From Streptomyces sp. ISL-36 (lineage in GTDB: Bacteria; Actinomycetota; Actinomycetes; Streptomycetales; Streptomycetaceae): a stretch of 64,000 nt of DNA. Below are positions 52,016 through 62,401 of the stretch, in pieces. The stretch spans positions 1 to 64,000 of the forward strand of contig NZ_JAGGOS010000015.1 of NCBI RefSeq assembly GCF_018614205.1. Direction: 5' to 3'. The notes under the pieces were generated by a model. The model worked only from the letters and a program-made list of their open reading frames with translations, was not told the DNA's origin and searched no databases. How positions within the stretch are numbered: position 1 is the first letter of the stretch; every line of letters begins with the position of its first letter. Both the position numbers and the translations under genes were made by a program.

Positions 52016-52118
52016 CGTGCCAAGGGGGGCCCGAACGGGGGGCCCGGCAAGGTACCGTCGAATATGAGGCACCAGGAGTCGCTGAACCAAGCGCTCCCAG
52101 GCGAAGGGGAAGCACCTC

Positions 52119-53402
52119 GTGGCACGCATCGGTGATGGCGGCGACCTGCTCAAGTGCTCGTTCTGCGGAAAGAGCCAGAAGCAGGTGAAGAAGCTCATCG
52201 CAGGACCCGGTGTGTACATCTGCGATGAGTGCATCGACCTCTGCAACGAGATCATCGAGGAAGAACTCGCCGAGACGAGCGAGGTGCGGTGGGAGGAGCT
52301 CCCCAAGCCCCGCGAGATCTACGAGTTCCTCGAGGGGTACGTCGTCGGGCAGGAGCCCGCGAAGAAGGCCCTCTCGGTCGCGGTGTACAACCACTACAAG
52401 CGCGTCCAGGCCGGCGAGAACGGCGGCGGCGCGGGGCGGGACGACGCCATCGAGCTGGCGAAGTCCAACATCCTTCTGCTGGGCCCCACCGGGTCCGGCA
52501 AGACGCTGCTCGCCCAGACCCTGGCCCGGATGCTCAACGTCCCGTTCGCCATCGCGGACGCGACGGCGCTGACGGAGGCGGGCTATGTCGGCGAGGACGT
52601 CGAGAACATCCTGCTCAAGCTGATCCAGGCGGCCGACTACGACGTCAAGAAGGCCGAGACCGGGATCATCTACATCGACGAGATCGACAAGGTCGCCCGT
52701 AAGAGCGAAAACCCGTCGATCACCCGCGATGTCTCCGGCGAGGGCGTGCAGCAGGCCCTGTTGAAGATCCTGGAGGGCACGACCGCCTCCGTACCGCCGC
52801 AGGGCGGCCGGAAGCACCCGCACCAGGAGTTCATCCAGATCGACACGACGAACGTGCTCTTCATCGTGGGCGGCGCGTTCGCCGGCCTGGAGAAGATCAT
52901 CGAGTCGCGGGCGGGCGCCAAGGGCATCGGCTTCGGGGCGACGATCCGCTCCAAGCGCGAGATCGAGGCGAGCGACCAGTTCCAGGAGGTCATGCCGGAG
53001 GACCTGGTGAAGTTCGGGATGATCCCGGAGTTCATCGGCCGTCTGCCGGTCATCACCTCGGTCCACAACCTCGACCGCGAGGCCCTGCTGAAGATCCTCG
53101 TCGAGCCGCGCAACGCACTGGTCAAGCAGTACCAGCGCCTCTTCGAACTCGACGGTGTGGAGCTGGACTTCGACCGCCCCGCTCTGGAGGCCATCGCCGA
53201 CCAGGCGATCCTGCGCGGCACGGGCGCGCGTGGTCTGCGGGCCATCATGGAAGAGGTCCTGATGTCGGTGATGTACGAGGTCCCGTCCCGCAAGGACGTG
53301 GCCCGCGTGGTCATCACGGCGGACGTGGTGCGCAACAACGTGAACCCGACGCTGGTGCCGCGGATCGTGAAGAACGACGGGCGGCACGAGAAGTCGGCCT
53401 GA
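52119..53402 (+). CDS. clpX: Clp protease ATPase subunit ClpX
   Basis: A 427-residue AAA+ unfoldase. The N-terminal zinc-binding dimer domain has Cys13, Cys16, Cys35 and Cys38. The Walker A motif GPTGSGKT is near residue 125, Walker [10 protein letters not shown] near 185. The ClpP-docking loop GAKGIGFGA (the IGF motif) is near 268. It selects tagged substrates and threads them into ClpP1P2. It begins at GTG with AAGGGGA upstream. Confidence 0.95.
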   Translation: MARIGDGGDLLKCSFCGKSQKQVKKLIAGPGVYICDECIDLCNEIIEEELAETSEVRWEELPKPREIYEFLEGYVVGQEPAKKALSVAVYNHYKRVQAGENGGGAGRDDAIELAKSNILLLGPTGSGKTLLAQTLARMLNVPFAIADATALTEAGYVGEDVENILLKLIQAADYDVKKAETGIIYIDEIDKVARKSENPSITRDVSGEGVQQALLKILEGTTASVPPQGGRKHPHQEFIQIDTTNVLFIVGGAFAGLEKIIESRAGAKGIGFGATIRSKREIEASDQFQEVMPEDLVKFGMIPEFIGRLPVITSVHNLDREALLKILVEPRNALVKQYQRLFELDGVELDFDRPALEAIADQAILRGTGARGLRAIMEEVLMSVMYEVPSRKDVARVVITADVVRNNVNPTLVPRIVKNDGRHEKSA

Positions 53403-53413
53403 GCAGGCCGCGG

Positions 53414-53458
53414 ACGAAGGGGCGCCCCGCCAAGTCGCTTGGCGGGGCGCCCCTTCGT
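53414..53458. terminator. Bidirectional terminator
   Basis: A perfect 21-bp stem (53414-53434 with 53438-53458) and a TCG loop lie between clpX and a convergent gene. This is the longest perfect hairpin in the window. Confidence 0.92.
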
Positions 53459-53468
53459 GTGGTCCGCG

Positions 53469-54440
53469 TCAGGCCTTGACGCGGACCTCCTTGCGGAGCT
53501 TGGCGGTGAGGGCGGCGGCTTCCTCCGGGGAGCCGGCCTTGCCTGTGGCCATGGACGCCATGTCCATCGGCGTCACGAAGCCCACCGTGCTGTGGTCGGC
53601 CCACACGCAGAACGTCATGGTGAACGCCGGTGTGGAAGTGCCGGCATCCGCCTCCGACTTGGCCTGCTGGCACTTGAGGACGGCGCCGTCGAGCTCCGCG
53701 GGCTCGTACGCCTGCGGGCTGCCGACCAGCGTCGGCTCGTTGGGCTTGCCCTTGTCCTTGTCGGCCTCCGCCTTGATGCTGGCGAAGACGTCGTCGACCA
53801 CCTGCTCGGGGTCGGCGACCTCGCCGTAGAGACCGCTGAAGGAGATGATCTTGGTGCCGAGCGGGTTGGCCTCGTTCTTCACCTCGTAGCCGGCACTGAC
53901 GTTCGTGGCGTTCTTCACGCCCTTCTGCTGGGCGTCCTTGAGGGAGTCCTTCTCGCCCGAGCCCTCGCTGCCCGGCTTCTTCTTGTACTCGGTGAGCACC
54001 GTCTCCGGCGTCGTCAGCTTGTGCGGGCCGTCGTCGGCGATCGAGGAGCCCGCGCCACCGCCGGCCGTGAAGTACCAGGCGCCACCGGCGATCAGCGCGA
54101 GCGCCACCACGGCACCGCCGATGATCAGGCCGGTCTTCTTCTTCGGAGCGGCCGGCGGATGCGGCATGTAGCCGCCCGGGCCCGGAGCCTGGCCGTACGG
54201 GGGCTGCTGCGGAGGCTGTCCGTACGGACCGGGCTGCTGCTGCGGGTAGCCGTACGGCGGCTGCTGGGGCGGCACACCCTGGGGCGCCTGCTGCGGGTAG
54301 CCGTAACCGGGCTGGGGCGCCTGCGGCGGCTGGCCGTAGGGGCCCGGCTGCTGGCCGTAGGGACCAGGCTGGCCCGGCTGACCGTACGGCCCGGGCTGCT
54401 GGGGCTGACCGCCGTACGGGCCCGGCTGGTTGTAGCTCAT
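53469..54440 (-). CDS. Pro/Gln/Tyr-rich single-pass membrane protein
   Basis: A 323-residue protein. The first 100 residues are repeats of PGPYGQ, QQPPYG and related units. A KKK anchor and one membrane helix ([22 protein letters not shown], about 104-125) follow. The C-terminal 190 residues form a soluble outer domain beginning [17 protein letters not shown], with two Cys that could pair. The layout (cytoplasmic disordered tail, extracellular domain) is common in streptomycetes. The family is unnamed to me. It is divergent from valS. Confidence 0.8.
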   Translation of the reverse strand: MSYNQPGPYGGQPQQPGPYGQPGQPGPYGQQPGPYGQPPQAPQPGYGYPQQAPQGVPPQQPPYGYPQQQPGPYGQPPQQPPYGQAPGPGGYMPHPPAAPKKKTGLIIGGAVVALALIAGGAWYFTAGGGAGSSIADDGPHKLTTPETVLTEYKKKPGSEGSGEKDSLKDAQQKGVKNATNVSAGYEVKNEANPLGTKIISFSGLYGEVADPEQVVDDVFASIKAEADKDKGKPNEPTLVGSPQAYEPAELDGAVLKCQQAKSEADAGTSTPAFTMTFCVWADHSTVGFVTPMDMASMATGKAGSPEEAAALTAKLRKEVRVKA

Positions 54441-54565
54441 GGACAGGTTCCCCTCACAGGATGTTTATGCGTAGCGAACATCCTGTCGGAACGGCCGCCT
54501 GGCCGGGGCGGCGGGGGCCACACCGTTACGGAACAATCGAGTTCAGGACCACCCCGCCGCACCCC

Positions 54566-54571
54566 TAAACT
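54566..54571 (+). promoter_or_regulatory. -10 hexamer of a likely leaderless valS promoter
   Basis: TAAACT ends 6 nt before the valS GTG, and there is no ribosome binding site in between. Confidence 0.55.
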
Positions 54572-54577
54572 GGCCCC

Positions 54578-57199
54578 GTGACCGAGAACACTCAGCAGCA
54601 GCCAGCAGCCAACCCCGAACTGCCGACCCAGTACGCGCCGGCCGAAGTAGAGGGGAAGCTGTACGAGCGCTGGGTAGAGCGCGGTTACTTCGAGGCCGAC
54701 GAGAACAGCGACAAGCCGCCGTACACCATCGTCATCCCGCCGCCGAACGTCACCGGGTCGCTCCACCTGGGCCACGCCTTCGAGCACACGCTGATCGACG
54801 CCCTCACCCGCCGCAAGCGGATGCAGGGTTACGAGACGCTGTGGCAGCCGGGCATGGACCACGCCGGTATCGCCACCCAGAACGTCGTCGAGCGCGAGCT
54901 CGCCAAGGAGGGCAAGTCCCGCCACGACCTGGGCCGTGAGGCGTTCGTCGAGCGCGTCTGGCAGTGGAAGGCCGAGTCCGGTGGTCAGATCTCCGGCCAG
55001 ATGAAGCGCCTCGGCGACGGTGTCGACTGGTCCCGCGAGCGCTTCACCATGGACGAAGGCCTGTCCCAGGCCGTCAAGACCCTCTTCAAGAAGCTCTACG
55101 ACGACGAGCTGATCTACCGCGCCGAGCGCATCATCAACTGGTGCCCGCGCTGTCTGACGGCCATCTCGGACATCGAGGTGGAGTACCAGGACGACGACGG
55201 CGAGCTCGTCTCCATCCGGTACGGCTCCGGGGACACGGAGATCGTCGTCGCCACCACCCGCGCCGAGACGATGCTCGGTGACACCGCGGTCGCCGTCCAC
55301 CCGGACGACGAGCGGTACAAGCACCTGGTCGGCACCGAGATCGAGCTGCCGCTCACCGGCCGCCGTATCCCGGTCGTCGCCGACGAGCACGTCGACCCCG
55401 AGTTCGGTACCGGCGCCGTCAAGGTGACGCCCGCCCACGACCCCAACGACTTCGAGATCGGTCAGCGTCACAACCTGACCAACCTCGCGATCATGGACGA
55501 GCGTGCGGTCATCACCGCCCACGGCCCCTTCCAGGGCCTGGACCGTCTGGAGGCCCGCTCCGCCATCGTCGCCGCCCTGCGCGCCGAGGGCCGGATCGTC
55601 GCCGAGAAGCGTCCGTACGTCCACTCCGTCGGCCACTGCTCGCGCTGCAAGACGACCATCGAGCCGCGCCTGTCGATGCAGTGGTGGGTCAAGGTCGGCC
55701 CGCTCGCGAAGGCCGCGGGCGACGCGGTCCGCGACGGCCGGGTCAAGATCCACCCGCAGGAGATGGAGAAGCGGTACTTCGACTGGGTCGACAACCTGCA
55801 CGACTGGTGCATCTCGCGCCAGCTGTGGTGGGGCCACCGCATCCCGGTCTGGTACGGCCCGAACGGTGAGATCGTCTGCGTCGGCCCCGACGAGCAGCCG
55901 CCGACGGGCGAGGGCTGGCATCAGGACACGGACGTCCTGGACACCTGGTTCTCGTCCGGTCTGTGGCCGTTCTCCACGCTCGGCTGGCCCGAGCAGACGG
56001 ACAGCCTCGCGAAGTTCTACCCGAACTCCGTCCTGGTCACCGGCTACGACATCCTCTTCTTCTGGGTCGCCCGGATGATGATGTTCGGTCTGTACGCGAT
56101 GGACGGCACCCCGCCGTTCCACACCATCGCCCTGCACGGCATGGTCCGCGACCAGTTCGGCAAGAAGATGTCGAAGTCCTTCGGCAACGCGGTCAACCCG
56201 CTGGACTGGATGGACACCTACGGCTCCGACGCCGTCCGCTTCACCCTGGCCCGTGGCGCGAACCCCGGTGTCGACGTCCCGATCGGCGAGGACTGGGTCC
56301 AGGCGTCCCGGAACTTCGCCAACAAGATCTGGAACGCGACCCGCTTCGCACTGATGAACGGCGCGACGGTCGAGGGCCCGCTCCCGGACCCGTCGCAGAT
56401 GACGGCCACGGACCGGTGGATCCTCTCCCGTCTCAACAAGACGGTCGCCGAGGTCGACGCGTTCTACGACGACTACCAGTTCTCGAAGCTGTCGGACTCC
56501 CTCTACCACTTCGCGTGGGACGAGGTCTTCGACTGGTTCGTCGAGCTGTCGAAGACCACGTTCTTCGCGGGCGGCGAGCAGGCCAAGGTCTCCGGCCGGG
56601 TCCTCGGCGAGGTCCTGGACGTGACGCTGCGACTGCTCCACCCGGTCGTTCCGTTCGTCACCGAGACGCTCTGGACCACGCTCACCGGCAAGGAGTCGGT
56701 CGTCATCGCCGACTGGCCGGTCGACTCCGGCTTCCGCGACGAGGCCGCCGAGCGTGAGATCGAGCTTGTGCAGCAGGTCGTCACCGAGGTTCGCCGGTTC
56801 CGATCCGACCAGGGCCTGCAGCCCGGCCAGAAGGTCCCGGCCCGGCTGGACCTGACCGGCACCGAGCTCGCTCCGCACGAGGCCGCCATCCGCCAGCTGC
56901 TGCGTCTGCAGCCGGAGGGCGAGGGCTTCTCCGCCACCGCCTCCCTGCCGGTCGCGGGAGCCACGGTCGCGCTCGACCTGTCCGGCACGATCGACGTGGC
57001 GGCGGAGCGCAAGCGGCTCGCCAAGGACCTCGCGGCCGCCGAAAAGGAGAAGGCGCAGGCGAACGGGAAGCTCGGCAACGAGGCGTTCCTGGCGAAGGCG
57101 CCGGACAACGTGGTCGACAAGATCCGTACGCGGCTCGCCAAGGCGGACGAGGACATCGCCCGCATCCAGGCACAGCTGGACCGCCTGCCGCAGGCGTAA
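54578..57199 (+). CDS. valS: Valyl-tRNA synthetase
   Basis: An 873-residue class I synthetase charging tRNA-Val. The HIGH-type motif HLGH is near residue 63 ([15 protein letters not shown]). The editing domain, which clears mischarged Thr, has [20 protein letters not shown] is at 530-534. A C-terminal coiled-coil arm ([20 protein letters not shown] onward) binds the tRNA. No leader T-box is visible; the transcript appears leaderless. It heads a conserved order with folC and ndk. Confidence 0.95.
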   Translation: MTENTQQQPAANPELPTQYAPAEVEGKLYERWVERGYFEADENSDKPPYTIVIPPPNVTGSLHLGHAFEHTLIDALTRRKRMQGYETLWQPGMDHAGIATQNVVERELAKEGKSRHDLGREAFVERVWQWKAESGGQISGQMKRLGDGVDWSRERFTMDEGLSQAVKTLFKKLYDDELIYRAERIINWCPRCLTAISDIEVEYQDDDGELVSIRYGSGDTEIVVATTRAETMLGDTAVAVHPDDERYKHLVGTEIELPLTGRRIPVVADEHVDPEFGTGAVKVTPAHDPNDFEIGQRHNLTNLAIMDERAVITAHGPFQGLDRLEARSAIVAALRAEGRIVAEKRPYVHSVGHCSRCKTTIEPRLSMQWWVKVGPLAKAAGDAVRDGRVKIHPQEMEKRYFDWVDNLHDWCISRQLWWGHRIPVWYGPNGEIVCVGPDEQPPTGEGWHQDTDVLDTWFSSGLWPFSTLGWPEQTDSLAKFYPNSVLVTGYDILFFWVARMMMFGLYAMDGTPPFHTIALHGMVRDQFGKKMSKSFGNAVNPLDWMDTYGSDAVRFTLARGANPGVDVPIGEDWVQASRNFANKIWNATRFALMNGATVEGPLPDPSQMTATDRWILSRLNKTVAEVDAFYDDYQFSKLSDSLYHFAWDEVFDWFVELSKTTFFAGGEQAKVSGRVLGEVLDVTLRLLHPVVPFVTETLWTTLTGKESVVIADWPVDSGFRDEAAEREIELVQQVVTEVRRFRSDQGLQPGQKVPARLDLTGTELAPHEAAIRQLLRLQPEGEGFSATASLPVAGATVALDLSGTIDVAAERKRLAKDLAAAEKEKAQANGKLGNEAFLAKAPDNVVDKIRTRLAKADEDIARIQAQLDRLPQA

Positions 57200-57206
57200 G
57201 CGCTGA

Positions 57207-57242
57207 CGAGGGGCCCGGAACCGGTCGGTTCCGGGCCCCTCG
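57207..57242 (+). terminator. Terminator of valS
   Basis: A perfect 16-bp stem (CGAGGGGCCCGGAACC with GGTTCCGGGCCCCTCG) and a 4-nt loop begin 7 bases past the stop, so folC needs its own promoter. Confidence 0.87.
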
Positions 57243-57439
57243 CGTTTGCCCGGGGCGCGTGGCATCACCGGGGCGCGTGACATCCCTGGCCCGCAGCCGG
57301 TGGCCGCCGGCCCGGTGACCGGCCCGTCGACCGGCGGACCGTCTCCGTCTCGGTCCTCACCTCCGCCCTTGCCTTCGCCGGGAGGGTGGGACGAAAGTCC
57401 CGAAAGGGGTGGGTCCGCTGTCCTGTCGGTGCCCCTCCG

Positions 57440-57445
57440 TAGACT
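57440..57445 (+). promoter_or_regulatory. -10 hexamer of a likely leaderless folC promoter
   Basis: TAGACT ends 6 nt before the folC GTG without a ribosome binding site. Confidence 0.55.
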
Positions 57446-57451
57446 GGGTCC

Positions 57452-58951
57452 GTGAGTGAGCCCCGCGACGAGTTCGACCAGTTCGACGCCATCGTCGATG
57501 CCGAGACCGACCGTGACCCCGACCTGGCGGTGATCGAGGCCGGCAGCCGCACGCTGCGTGCGCAGGCCGGCCCGCCCCAGGGCGACCCCGTGCCCGCCCG
57601 GCCCTCCGACCCGGAGGTGGACAAGGCGCTGCGCGAGGTCGAGACCGAGCTGGCGACCCGCTGGGGCGAGACCAAGCTGGAGCCGTCGGTCCGGCGGATC
57701 GCCGCCCTCATGGACGTCCTCGGCGAGCCGCAGCGCGCGTACCCCTCGATCCACATCACGGGCACGAACGGCAAGACCTCCACGGCCCGGATGATCGAGG
57801 CGCTGCTCTCGGCGTTCGAGCTGCGCACCGGGCGGTACACCTCGCCGCACGTGCAGACGATCACCGAGCGGATCAGCCTGGACGGCGCCCCGATCTCCGC
57901 CGAGCGGTTCATCGAGACGTACCAGGACATCAAGCCGTACATCGAGCTGGTCGACGCCCGTGAGGAGTTCCGGCTCTCCTTCTTCGAGGTCATGACCGCC
58001 ATGGCGTACGCGGCCTTCGCGGACGCGCCGGTGGACGTGGCCGTCGTCGAGGTGGGCATGGGCGGCACCTGGGACGCGACCAACGTCATCGACGGCTCGG
58101 TCGCCGTCGTCACCCCGATCGACCTCGACCACACCGACCGGCTCGGCGAGACGCCCGGCGCGATCGCGGGCGAGAAGGGCGGCGTCATCAAGCAGGGTGC
58201 GACCGTGATCCTGGCCCAGCAGCCGGTGGACGCGGCGCAGGTCCTGCTGAAGAAGGCCGTCGAGGTCGACGCGACGGTGGCCCGCGAGGGCATGGAGTTC
58301 GGCATCGTCACCCGCGAGATCGCGGTCGGCGGCCAGCTGCTGACCCTGCGCGGGCTCGGCGGCGAGTACGACAGCGTTTTCCTGCCGCTGTACGGCGCCC
58401 ACCAGGCGCACAACGCGCTGGTCGCGCTCGCGGCGGTCGAGGCCTTCTTCGGGATCGGCGCCGAGCACGCCCGCACCCTGGACCTCGACACGGTCCGCAC
58501 CGCGTTCGCCTCGGTGTCCTCGCCGGGCCGGCTGGAGGTCGTCCGCAGCTCCCCGACGGTGATCCTGGACGCGGCGCACAATCCGGCGGGCGCGCGGGCG
58601 ACGGCGGACGGCATCAGCGAGGCCTTCGGCTTCTCCCGGCTGATCGGCGTGGTGAGCACCAGCTCCGACAAGGACGCCAGGGGCCTCCTCGAAGCCTTCG
58701 AGCCGCTCTTCGCGGAGGTCGTCGTCACGGCGAACTCCAGCCCGCGCGCCACGGACGTGGACGCGCTCGCGGCGATCGCCGTGGAGGTCTTCGGCGAGGA
58801 CCGGGTGGTCGTCGAGCCGCGCCTGGACGACGCCATCGAGACGGCGATCACGCTCGCGGAGGAAGAGGACGAGTACGCGGGCGCGGGTGTGCTGGTGACC
58901 GGTTCGATCTTCACGGTCGGGGATGCCCGGCTGCTGCTCGGAAGGCACTGA
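57452..58951 (+). CDS. folC: Folylpolyglutamate/dihydrofolate synthase
   Basis: A 499-residue Mur-ligase-type enzyme that adds glutamate to dihydropteroate and to folates. The ATP loop TGTNGKTS is near residue 106. The substrate segment RTGRYTSPHVQTITERISLDG follows. Further motifs are VVEVGMGGTWDATN with the carbamylated-Lys region and ILDAAHNPAGARAT in the C-terminal domain. About 50 residues of acidic N-terminal extension precede the fold, as in other actinobacteria. The next gene starts 5 bases after the stop, so the two form one transcript. Confidence 0.93.
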   Translation: MSEPRDEFDQFDAIVDAETDRDPDLAVIEAGSRTLRAQAGPPQGDPVPARPSDPEVDKALREVETELATRWGETKLEPSVRRIAALMDVLGEPQRAYPSIHITGTNGKTSTARMIEALLSAFELRTGRYTSPHVQTITERISLDGAPISAERFIETYQDIKPYIELVDAREEFRLSFFEVMTAMAYAAFADAPVDVAVVEVGMGGTWDATNVIDGSVAVVTPIDLDHTDRLGETPGAIAGEKGGVIKQGATVILAQQPVDAAQVLLKKAVEVDATVAREGMEFGIVTREIAVGGQLLTLRGLGGEYDSVFLPLYGAHQAHNALVALAAVEAFFGIGAEHARTLDLDTVRTAFASVSSPGRLEVVRSSPTVILDAAHNPAGARATADGISEAFGFSRLIGVVSTSSDKDARGLLEAFEPLFAEVVVTANSSPRATDVDALAAIAVEVFGEDRVVVEPRLDDAIETAITLAEEEDEYAGAGVLVTGSIFTVGDARLLLGRH

Positions 58952-58956
58952 ACCCG

Positions 58957-59316
58957 ATGCGTACCCTCTGTGCCTCCACCCTCATCGGCGAGTTCTTCGT
59001 GATCGGTTTCGCCGGTCTCGTCGCCATGAAGGACGACACCCTGTCGACCACCATGGTCTGGACGGTCTGCGGCATCGCGATGCTGCTGTCCGTGCTGCTC
59101 TGCGGGATGCTGACACGCCCGGGCGGCATCCAGCTCGGCTGGGTCCTGCAGATCGCTCTGATCGTGAGCGGCTTCGTGGTGCCGATGATGTTCTTCCTGG
59201 GCGCGCTCTTCACGGCACTGTGGTGGGCCTCGGTCCACTACGGGCGGCTCATCGACGAGGCGAAGGCCCGCTGGGCCGCGCAGGCGGAGAGCCGGGCGCA
59301 GGCGGAGGCGCCGTAA
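58957..59316 (+). CDS. DUF4233 integral membrane protein
   Basis: A 119-residue protein with four membrane helices (LIGEFFVIGFAGLVAMK, MVWTVCGIAMLLSVLLCGML, LGWVLQIALIVSGFVVPMMF, LGALFTALWWASVHYG) and an Ala/Glu/Arg tail. This matches the DUF4233 family that follows folC in actinobacteria. Function is unknown. The 5-base gap to folC shows coupled expression. The 184-bp gap to ndk contains only C-rich sequence and no clear terminator. Confidence 0.85.
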   Translation: MRTLCASTLIGEFFVIGFAGLVAMKDDTLSTTMVWTVCGIAMLLSVLLCGMLTRPGGIQLGWVLQIALIVSGFVVPMMFFLGALFTALWWASVHYGRLIDEAKARWAAQAESRAQAEAP

Positions 59317-59500
59317 CGGGCGCGGCCCCGCCCGGGCCGCCCGCCCCGCCCCGCCCGGCCCGCCCCGCCAAGGCAGCCAGGGCCCCCGGACACCCCCGAC
59401 CGCCCAGGGCCTCCGTACGGCTTGACGCTGCGTAATCGGCGGCCGTGAGGGCCCTGTAGCCTCTGAGTCCCGCACACCGCATTCGTAAGGAGTCTCCACC

Positions 59501-59914
59501 GTGAGCCAGCGCACGCTCGTCCTGCTCAAGCCCGACGCCGTCCGCCGTGGCCTGATCGGCGAGATCATCGGTCGTATCGAGCGCAAGGCCGGCTGGACCA
59601 TCTCCGCGCTCGAACTGCGCGAGCTGAGCCAGGAGACGCTGGAGCAGCACTACGGCGAGCACAAGGGCAAGCCCTTCTACGAGCCGCTGATGGGCTTCAT
59701 GCAGTCCGGCCCGGTCGTCGCCCTGGTCGTCGAGGGCGAGCGGGTCATCGAGGGCCTGCGGACCCTCGCGGGCCCGACCGACCCGATCGCCGCCGCCCCC
59801 GGATCCATTCGTGGTGACTTCGGCACGATCGTCCGGGAAAACCTCATCCACGCCTCGGACTCCGAGGAGTCCGCCATTCGGGAACTGAAGATTTTCTTCC
59901 CCGGTCTGGCGTGA
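59501..59914 (+). CDS. ndk: Nucleoside diphosphate kinase
   Basis: A 137-residue enzyme that balances nucleoside triphosphate pools by a ping-pong phosphotransfer through His117 (NLIHASDS). Other landmarks are LLKPDAVRRGLIGEII at the start and GSIRGDFG before the active site. It starts at GTG with AAGGAG upstream. The order folC-DUF4233-ndk-mreB is standard in streptomycetes. Confidence 0.95.
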   Translation: MSQRTLVLLKPDAVRRGLIGEIIGRIERKAGWTISALELRELSQETLEQHYGEHKGKPFYEPLMGFMQSGPVVALVVEGERVIEGLRTLAGPTDPIAAAPGSIRGDFGTIVRENLIHASDSEESAIRELKIFFPGLA

Positions 59915-59955
59915 CACTGGGCTGACCGGGTGTCAGCCATCCACCGCAACAACCT

Positions 59956-59984
59956 GGGGCGACCGATGGAATTTCGGTCGCCCC
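59956..59984 (+). terminator. Terminator of ndk
   Basis: A perfect 11-bp stem (GGGGCGACCGA with TCGGTCGCCCC) and a 7-nt loop begin 42 bases past the ndk stop. The remaining 212 bases up to mreB should hold its promoters. Confidence 0.75.
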
Positions 59985-60196
59985 CGGGCATATGAACGGC
60001 TGGGCCGGGAACGCATCGCAGCGTCCTACCGTCACCTATACAGAGGTGGACCACCGCGCGGTATCCGTACGGGCGGCACTACGATGAAATCTCCACGCCG
60101 CAGCACCCGCCACACCACCACCTCGCCTACCTGAGAAGCCGTCAAGCTCCAATTGGGAAGGCCCGACGCATCCTCATGGGAAACAAGGGGAACTCA

Positions 60197-61216
60197 ATGT
60201 CGTTCATCGGCCGTGACATGGCTGTCGACCTCGGGACCGCCAACACGCTGGTGTACGTCAGGGGTCGAGGGATCGTTCTTAACGAGCCGTCCGTCGTCGC
60301 GATCAACACCAACACCGGTGGCATCCTCGCGGTCGGTTCCGAGGCGAAGAAGATGATCGGCCGGACACCCGGCAACATCGTCGCCGTCCGGCCCCTGAAG
60401 GACGGCGTGATCGCCGACTTCGAGATCACCGAGCGTATGCTCCGCTACTTCATCCTCAAGATTCACAAGCGCCGTTACCTGGCTCGACCCCGGGTCGTCG
60501 TCTGTGTGCCCTCCGGCATCACCGGGGTCGAGCGCCGTGCCGTCATCGAGGCCTCCACGCAGGCCGGCGCCCGTCAGGTGCACATCATCGAGGAGCCCAT
60601 GGCCGCGGCCATCGGTGCGGGCCTCCCGGTCCACGAGGCGACCGGCAACATGGTCGTCGACATCGGTGGCGGCACCACCGAGGTCGCCGTGATCTCGCTC
60701 GGCGGAATCGTCACGGCACAGTCGATCCGGGTCGCCGGCGACGAGCTGGACAACGCGATCATCCAGCACATCAAGAAGGAGTACTCGCTCCTCCTCGGTG
60801 AGCGCACCGCCGAGCAGATCAAGATCACTATCGGCTCGGCGTACGACCTCGACAAGGACGAGCACACCGAGATCCGCGGCCGTGACCTCGTCTCCGGTCT
60901 GCCCAAGACCGTGGTCATCTCCGCCGCCGAGGTCCGCAAGGCCATCGAGGAGCCGGTCAACGCGATCGTCGACGCCGTGAAGACGACGCTCGACAAGTGC
61001 CCGCCCGAGCTCTCCGGTGACGTCATGGACCGTGGCATCGTTCTCACGGGTGGCGGTGCCCTGCTGCGCGGCCTGGACGAGCGGCTGCGCCGCGAGACCG
61101 GGATGCCGATCCACATCGCCGAGGACCCGCTGGACTCGGTGGCGCTCGGATCCGGCAAGTGCGTGGAGGAGTTCGAGGCGCTCCAGCAGGTGCTGGACGC
61201 CCAGCCCCGCCGGTAG
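60197..61216 (+). CDS. mreB: Rod-shape/spore-wall actin homologue MreB
   Basis: A 339-residue actin-like ATPase forming membrane-associated filaments. Phosphate-1 is in [12 protein letters not shown] and phosphate-2 in [14 protein letters not shown]. The adenosine motif is [11 protein letters not shown], and an N-terminal amphipathic MSFIGRDMA is present. I place the start at the ATG at 60197 behind AAGGGGA; an earlier in-frame ATG at 60176 has no such site. In streptomycetes MreB acts with MreC, MreD, PBP2 and RodA in making the thick spore wall rather than in tip growth. Confidence 0.95.
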   Translation: MSFIGRDMAVDLGTANTLVYVRGRGIVLNEPSVVAINTNTGGILAVGSEAKKMIGRTPGNIVAVRPLKDGVIADFEITERMLRYFILKIHKRRYLARPRVVVCVPSGITGVERRAVIEASTQAGARQVHIIEEPMAAAIGAGLPVHEATGNMVVDIGGGTTEVAVISLGGIVTAQSIRVAGDELDNAIIQHIKKEYSLLLGERTAEQIKITIGSAYDLDKDEHTEIRGRDLVSGLPKTVVISAAEVRKAIEEPVNAIVDAVKTTLDKCPPELSGDVMDRGIVLTGGGALLRGLDERLRRETGMPIHIAEDPLDSVALGSGKCVEEFEALQQVLDAQPRR

Positions 61217-61228
61217 GACGTTGTCCCG

Positions 61229-61254
61229 TCCCCCGGGCCCCTGGGCCCGGGGGA
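61229..61254 (+). terminator. Hairpin between mreB and mreC
   Basis: A perfect 12-bp stem (TCCCCCGGGCCC with GGGCCCGGGGGA) and a 2-nt centre begin 13 bases past the mreB stop. It may end most mreB transcripts and limit expression of mreC and the downstream genes. Confidence 0.65.
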
Positions 61255-61330
61255 GGGCCACATCCGCACAGCACAGCACCGACAACGGCACAGAACAATC
61301 GAAACCAGAGGAAAGGCACGGCCGCCGCAC

Positions 61331-62386
61331 GTGAGGGACACACGAGAGAGCCGGCTGCTCCTGGTGCTGCTGATCGCCATCGCGTTCGCACTGATCACGG
61401 TGGACATCCGCGGTGGCCAGGAGTCACCGGTCGACGGCGCCCGGCAGGCCGCCGCCGCGGTCTTCGGGCCGGTGGAGAACGGCGTCGCGGCGGCCGTCGA
61501 CCCGATCGGCAACGCCATAGGAGCGGTACGCGACTCCGGCGAGCGACACACCCGGATCGCCGCCCTGGAACGCGAGAACGCCGCCCTCAAGGCCAAGCTG
61601 GGCAGCGACGACCGCAACCGCAGCCGCCTGCGCGAGCTGGACACCATGCTCAAGACGGCCGGCGCCGGGCAGTACGGCATCAAGGCCGCCGAGGTCATCG
61701 CCATAGGAGCGGCCCAGGGCTTCTCCTGGACGGTCACCATCGACGCCGGCGCCAACGACGGCATCAGTCGCGACATGACCGTGCTGAACGGCTCCGGTCT
61801 GGTCGGGCGCGTCACCACCGTCGGGCCCTCCACCGCGACCGTCCTCCTCGCCAACGACCCCGACTTCACCGTCGGCACCCGTATGGAGAAGACGGACGAA
61901 CTCGGCTTCGCCACCGGCCAGGGCAACGGCCCGCTCCTCGTCCAGCTCCTCAACGGCAAGGCGAAGGTGAAGGCCGGCGACCGGCTCGTCACCTTCGGCT
62001 CGCACGCGGCCAAGCCCTTCGTGCCCGGCGTGCCGGTCGGCGAGATCGTCCGTGTCGACCCGTCGAGCGGCGGCCTCACCCGGAACGTCTACGTCCGGCC
62101 GTACGTCGGCTTCACCAAGCTCGACATCGTCGGCGTCGTCGTCCAGCCCCCGCGCACGGACCCCCGCGACATGGTCCTGCCGCCCAGGCCGAAGCCCGCG
62201 CCGACCGTCACGGTCACCGTCACCCCGCCGCCCCCACCGGACGGACAGCAGCAGACCGGACAGCAACAGCCCGGACAGCAGCAGCCGGGACAGCAGCAGC
62301 CGGGAGAGCAGCCCGCTCAGCAGCCCGGACAGCGACAGCCCGCTCAGCAGCAGCCGGGGCAGGCGCAGAAGCCCGAGAACGAGTAG
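61331..62386 (+). CDS. mreC: Cell-shape protein MreC
   Basis: A 351-residue bitopic protein. One N-terminal membrane helix (LLLVLLIAIAFALITVDI, about 8-25) is followed by a coiled coil (AALERENAALKAKLG, about 76-92). Two beta-barrel domains come next (VIAIGAAQGFSWTVTIDAG, GSGLVGRVTTVGPST). A tail of about 45 residues consists mainly of Gln-Pro-Gly units. It scaffolds MreB, MreD and PBP2 at the membrane. It starts at GTG 114 bases after mreB, and mreD follows after 15 bases. Confidence 0.93.
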   Translation: MRDTRESRLLLVLLIAIAFALITVDIRGGQESPVDGARQAAAAVFGPVENGVAAAVDPIGNAIGAVRDSGERHTRIAALERENAALKAKLGSDDRNRSRLRELDTMLKTAGAGQYGIKAAEVIAIGAAQGFSWTVTIDAGANDGISRDMTVLNGSGLVGRVTTVGPSTATVLLANDPDFTVGTRMEKTDELGFATGQGNGPLLVQLLNGKAKVKAGDRLVTFGSHAAKPFVPGVPVGEIVRVDPSSGGLTRNVYVRPYVGFTKLDIVGVVVQPPRTDPRDMVLPPRPKPAPTVTVTVTPPPPPDGQQQTGQQQPGQQQPGQQQPGEQPAQQPGQRQPAQQQPGQAQKPENE

Positions 62387-62401
62387 CAGGGGGACTGAGA
62401 C

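Noticed and set aside
54437..58948. A 1503-codon open frame on the minus strand, and similar long frames antisense to alaninyl-type peptidase, subtilase and permease genes (e.g. 25254-28595, 33289-36948)
   Set aside because: They lie exactly opposite well-recognised genes (valS, folC, protease, aminopeptidase), have Arg/Gly/Asp/Val-rich composition and no domain. They arise because high third-position GC suppresses stop codons in the mirror frame.
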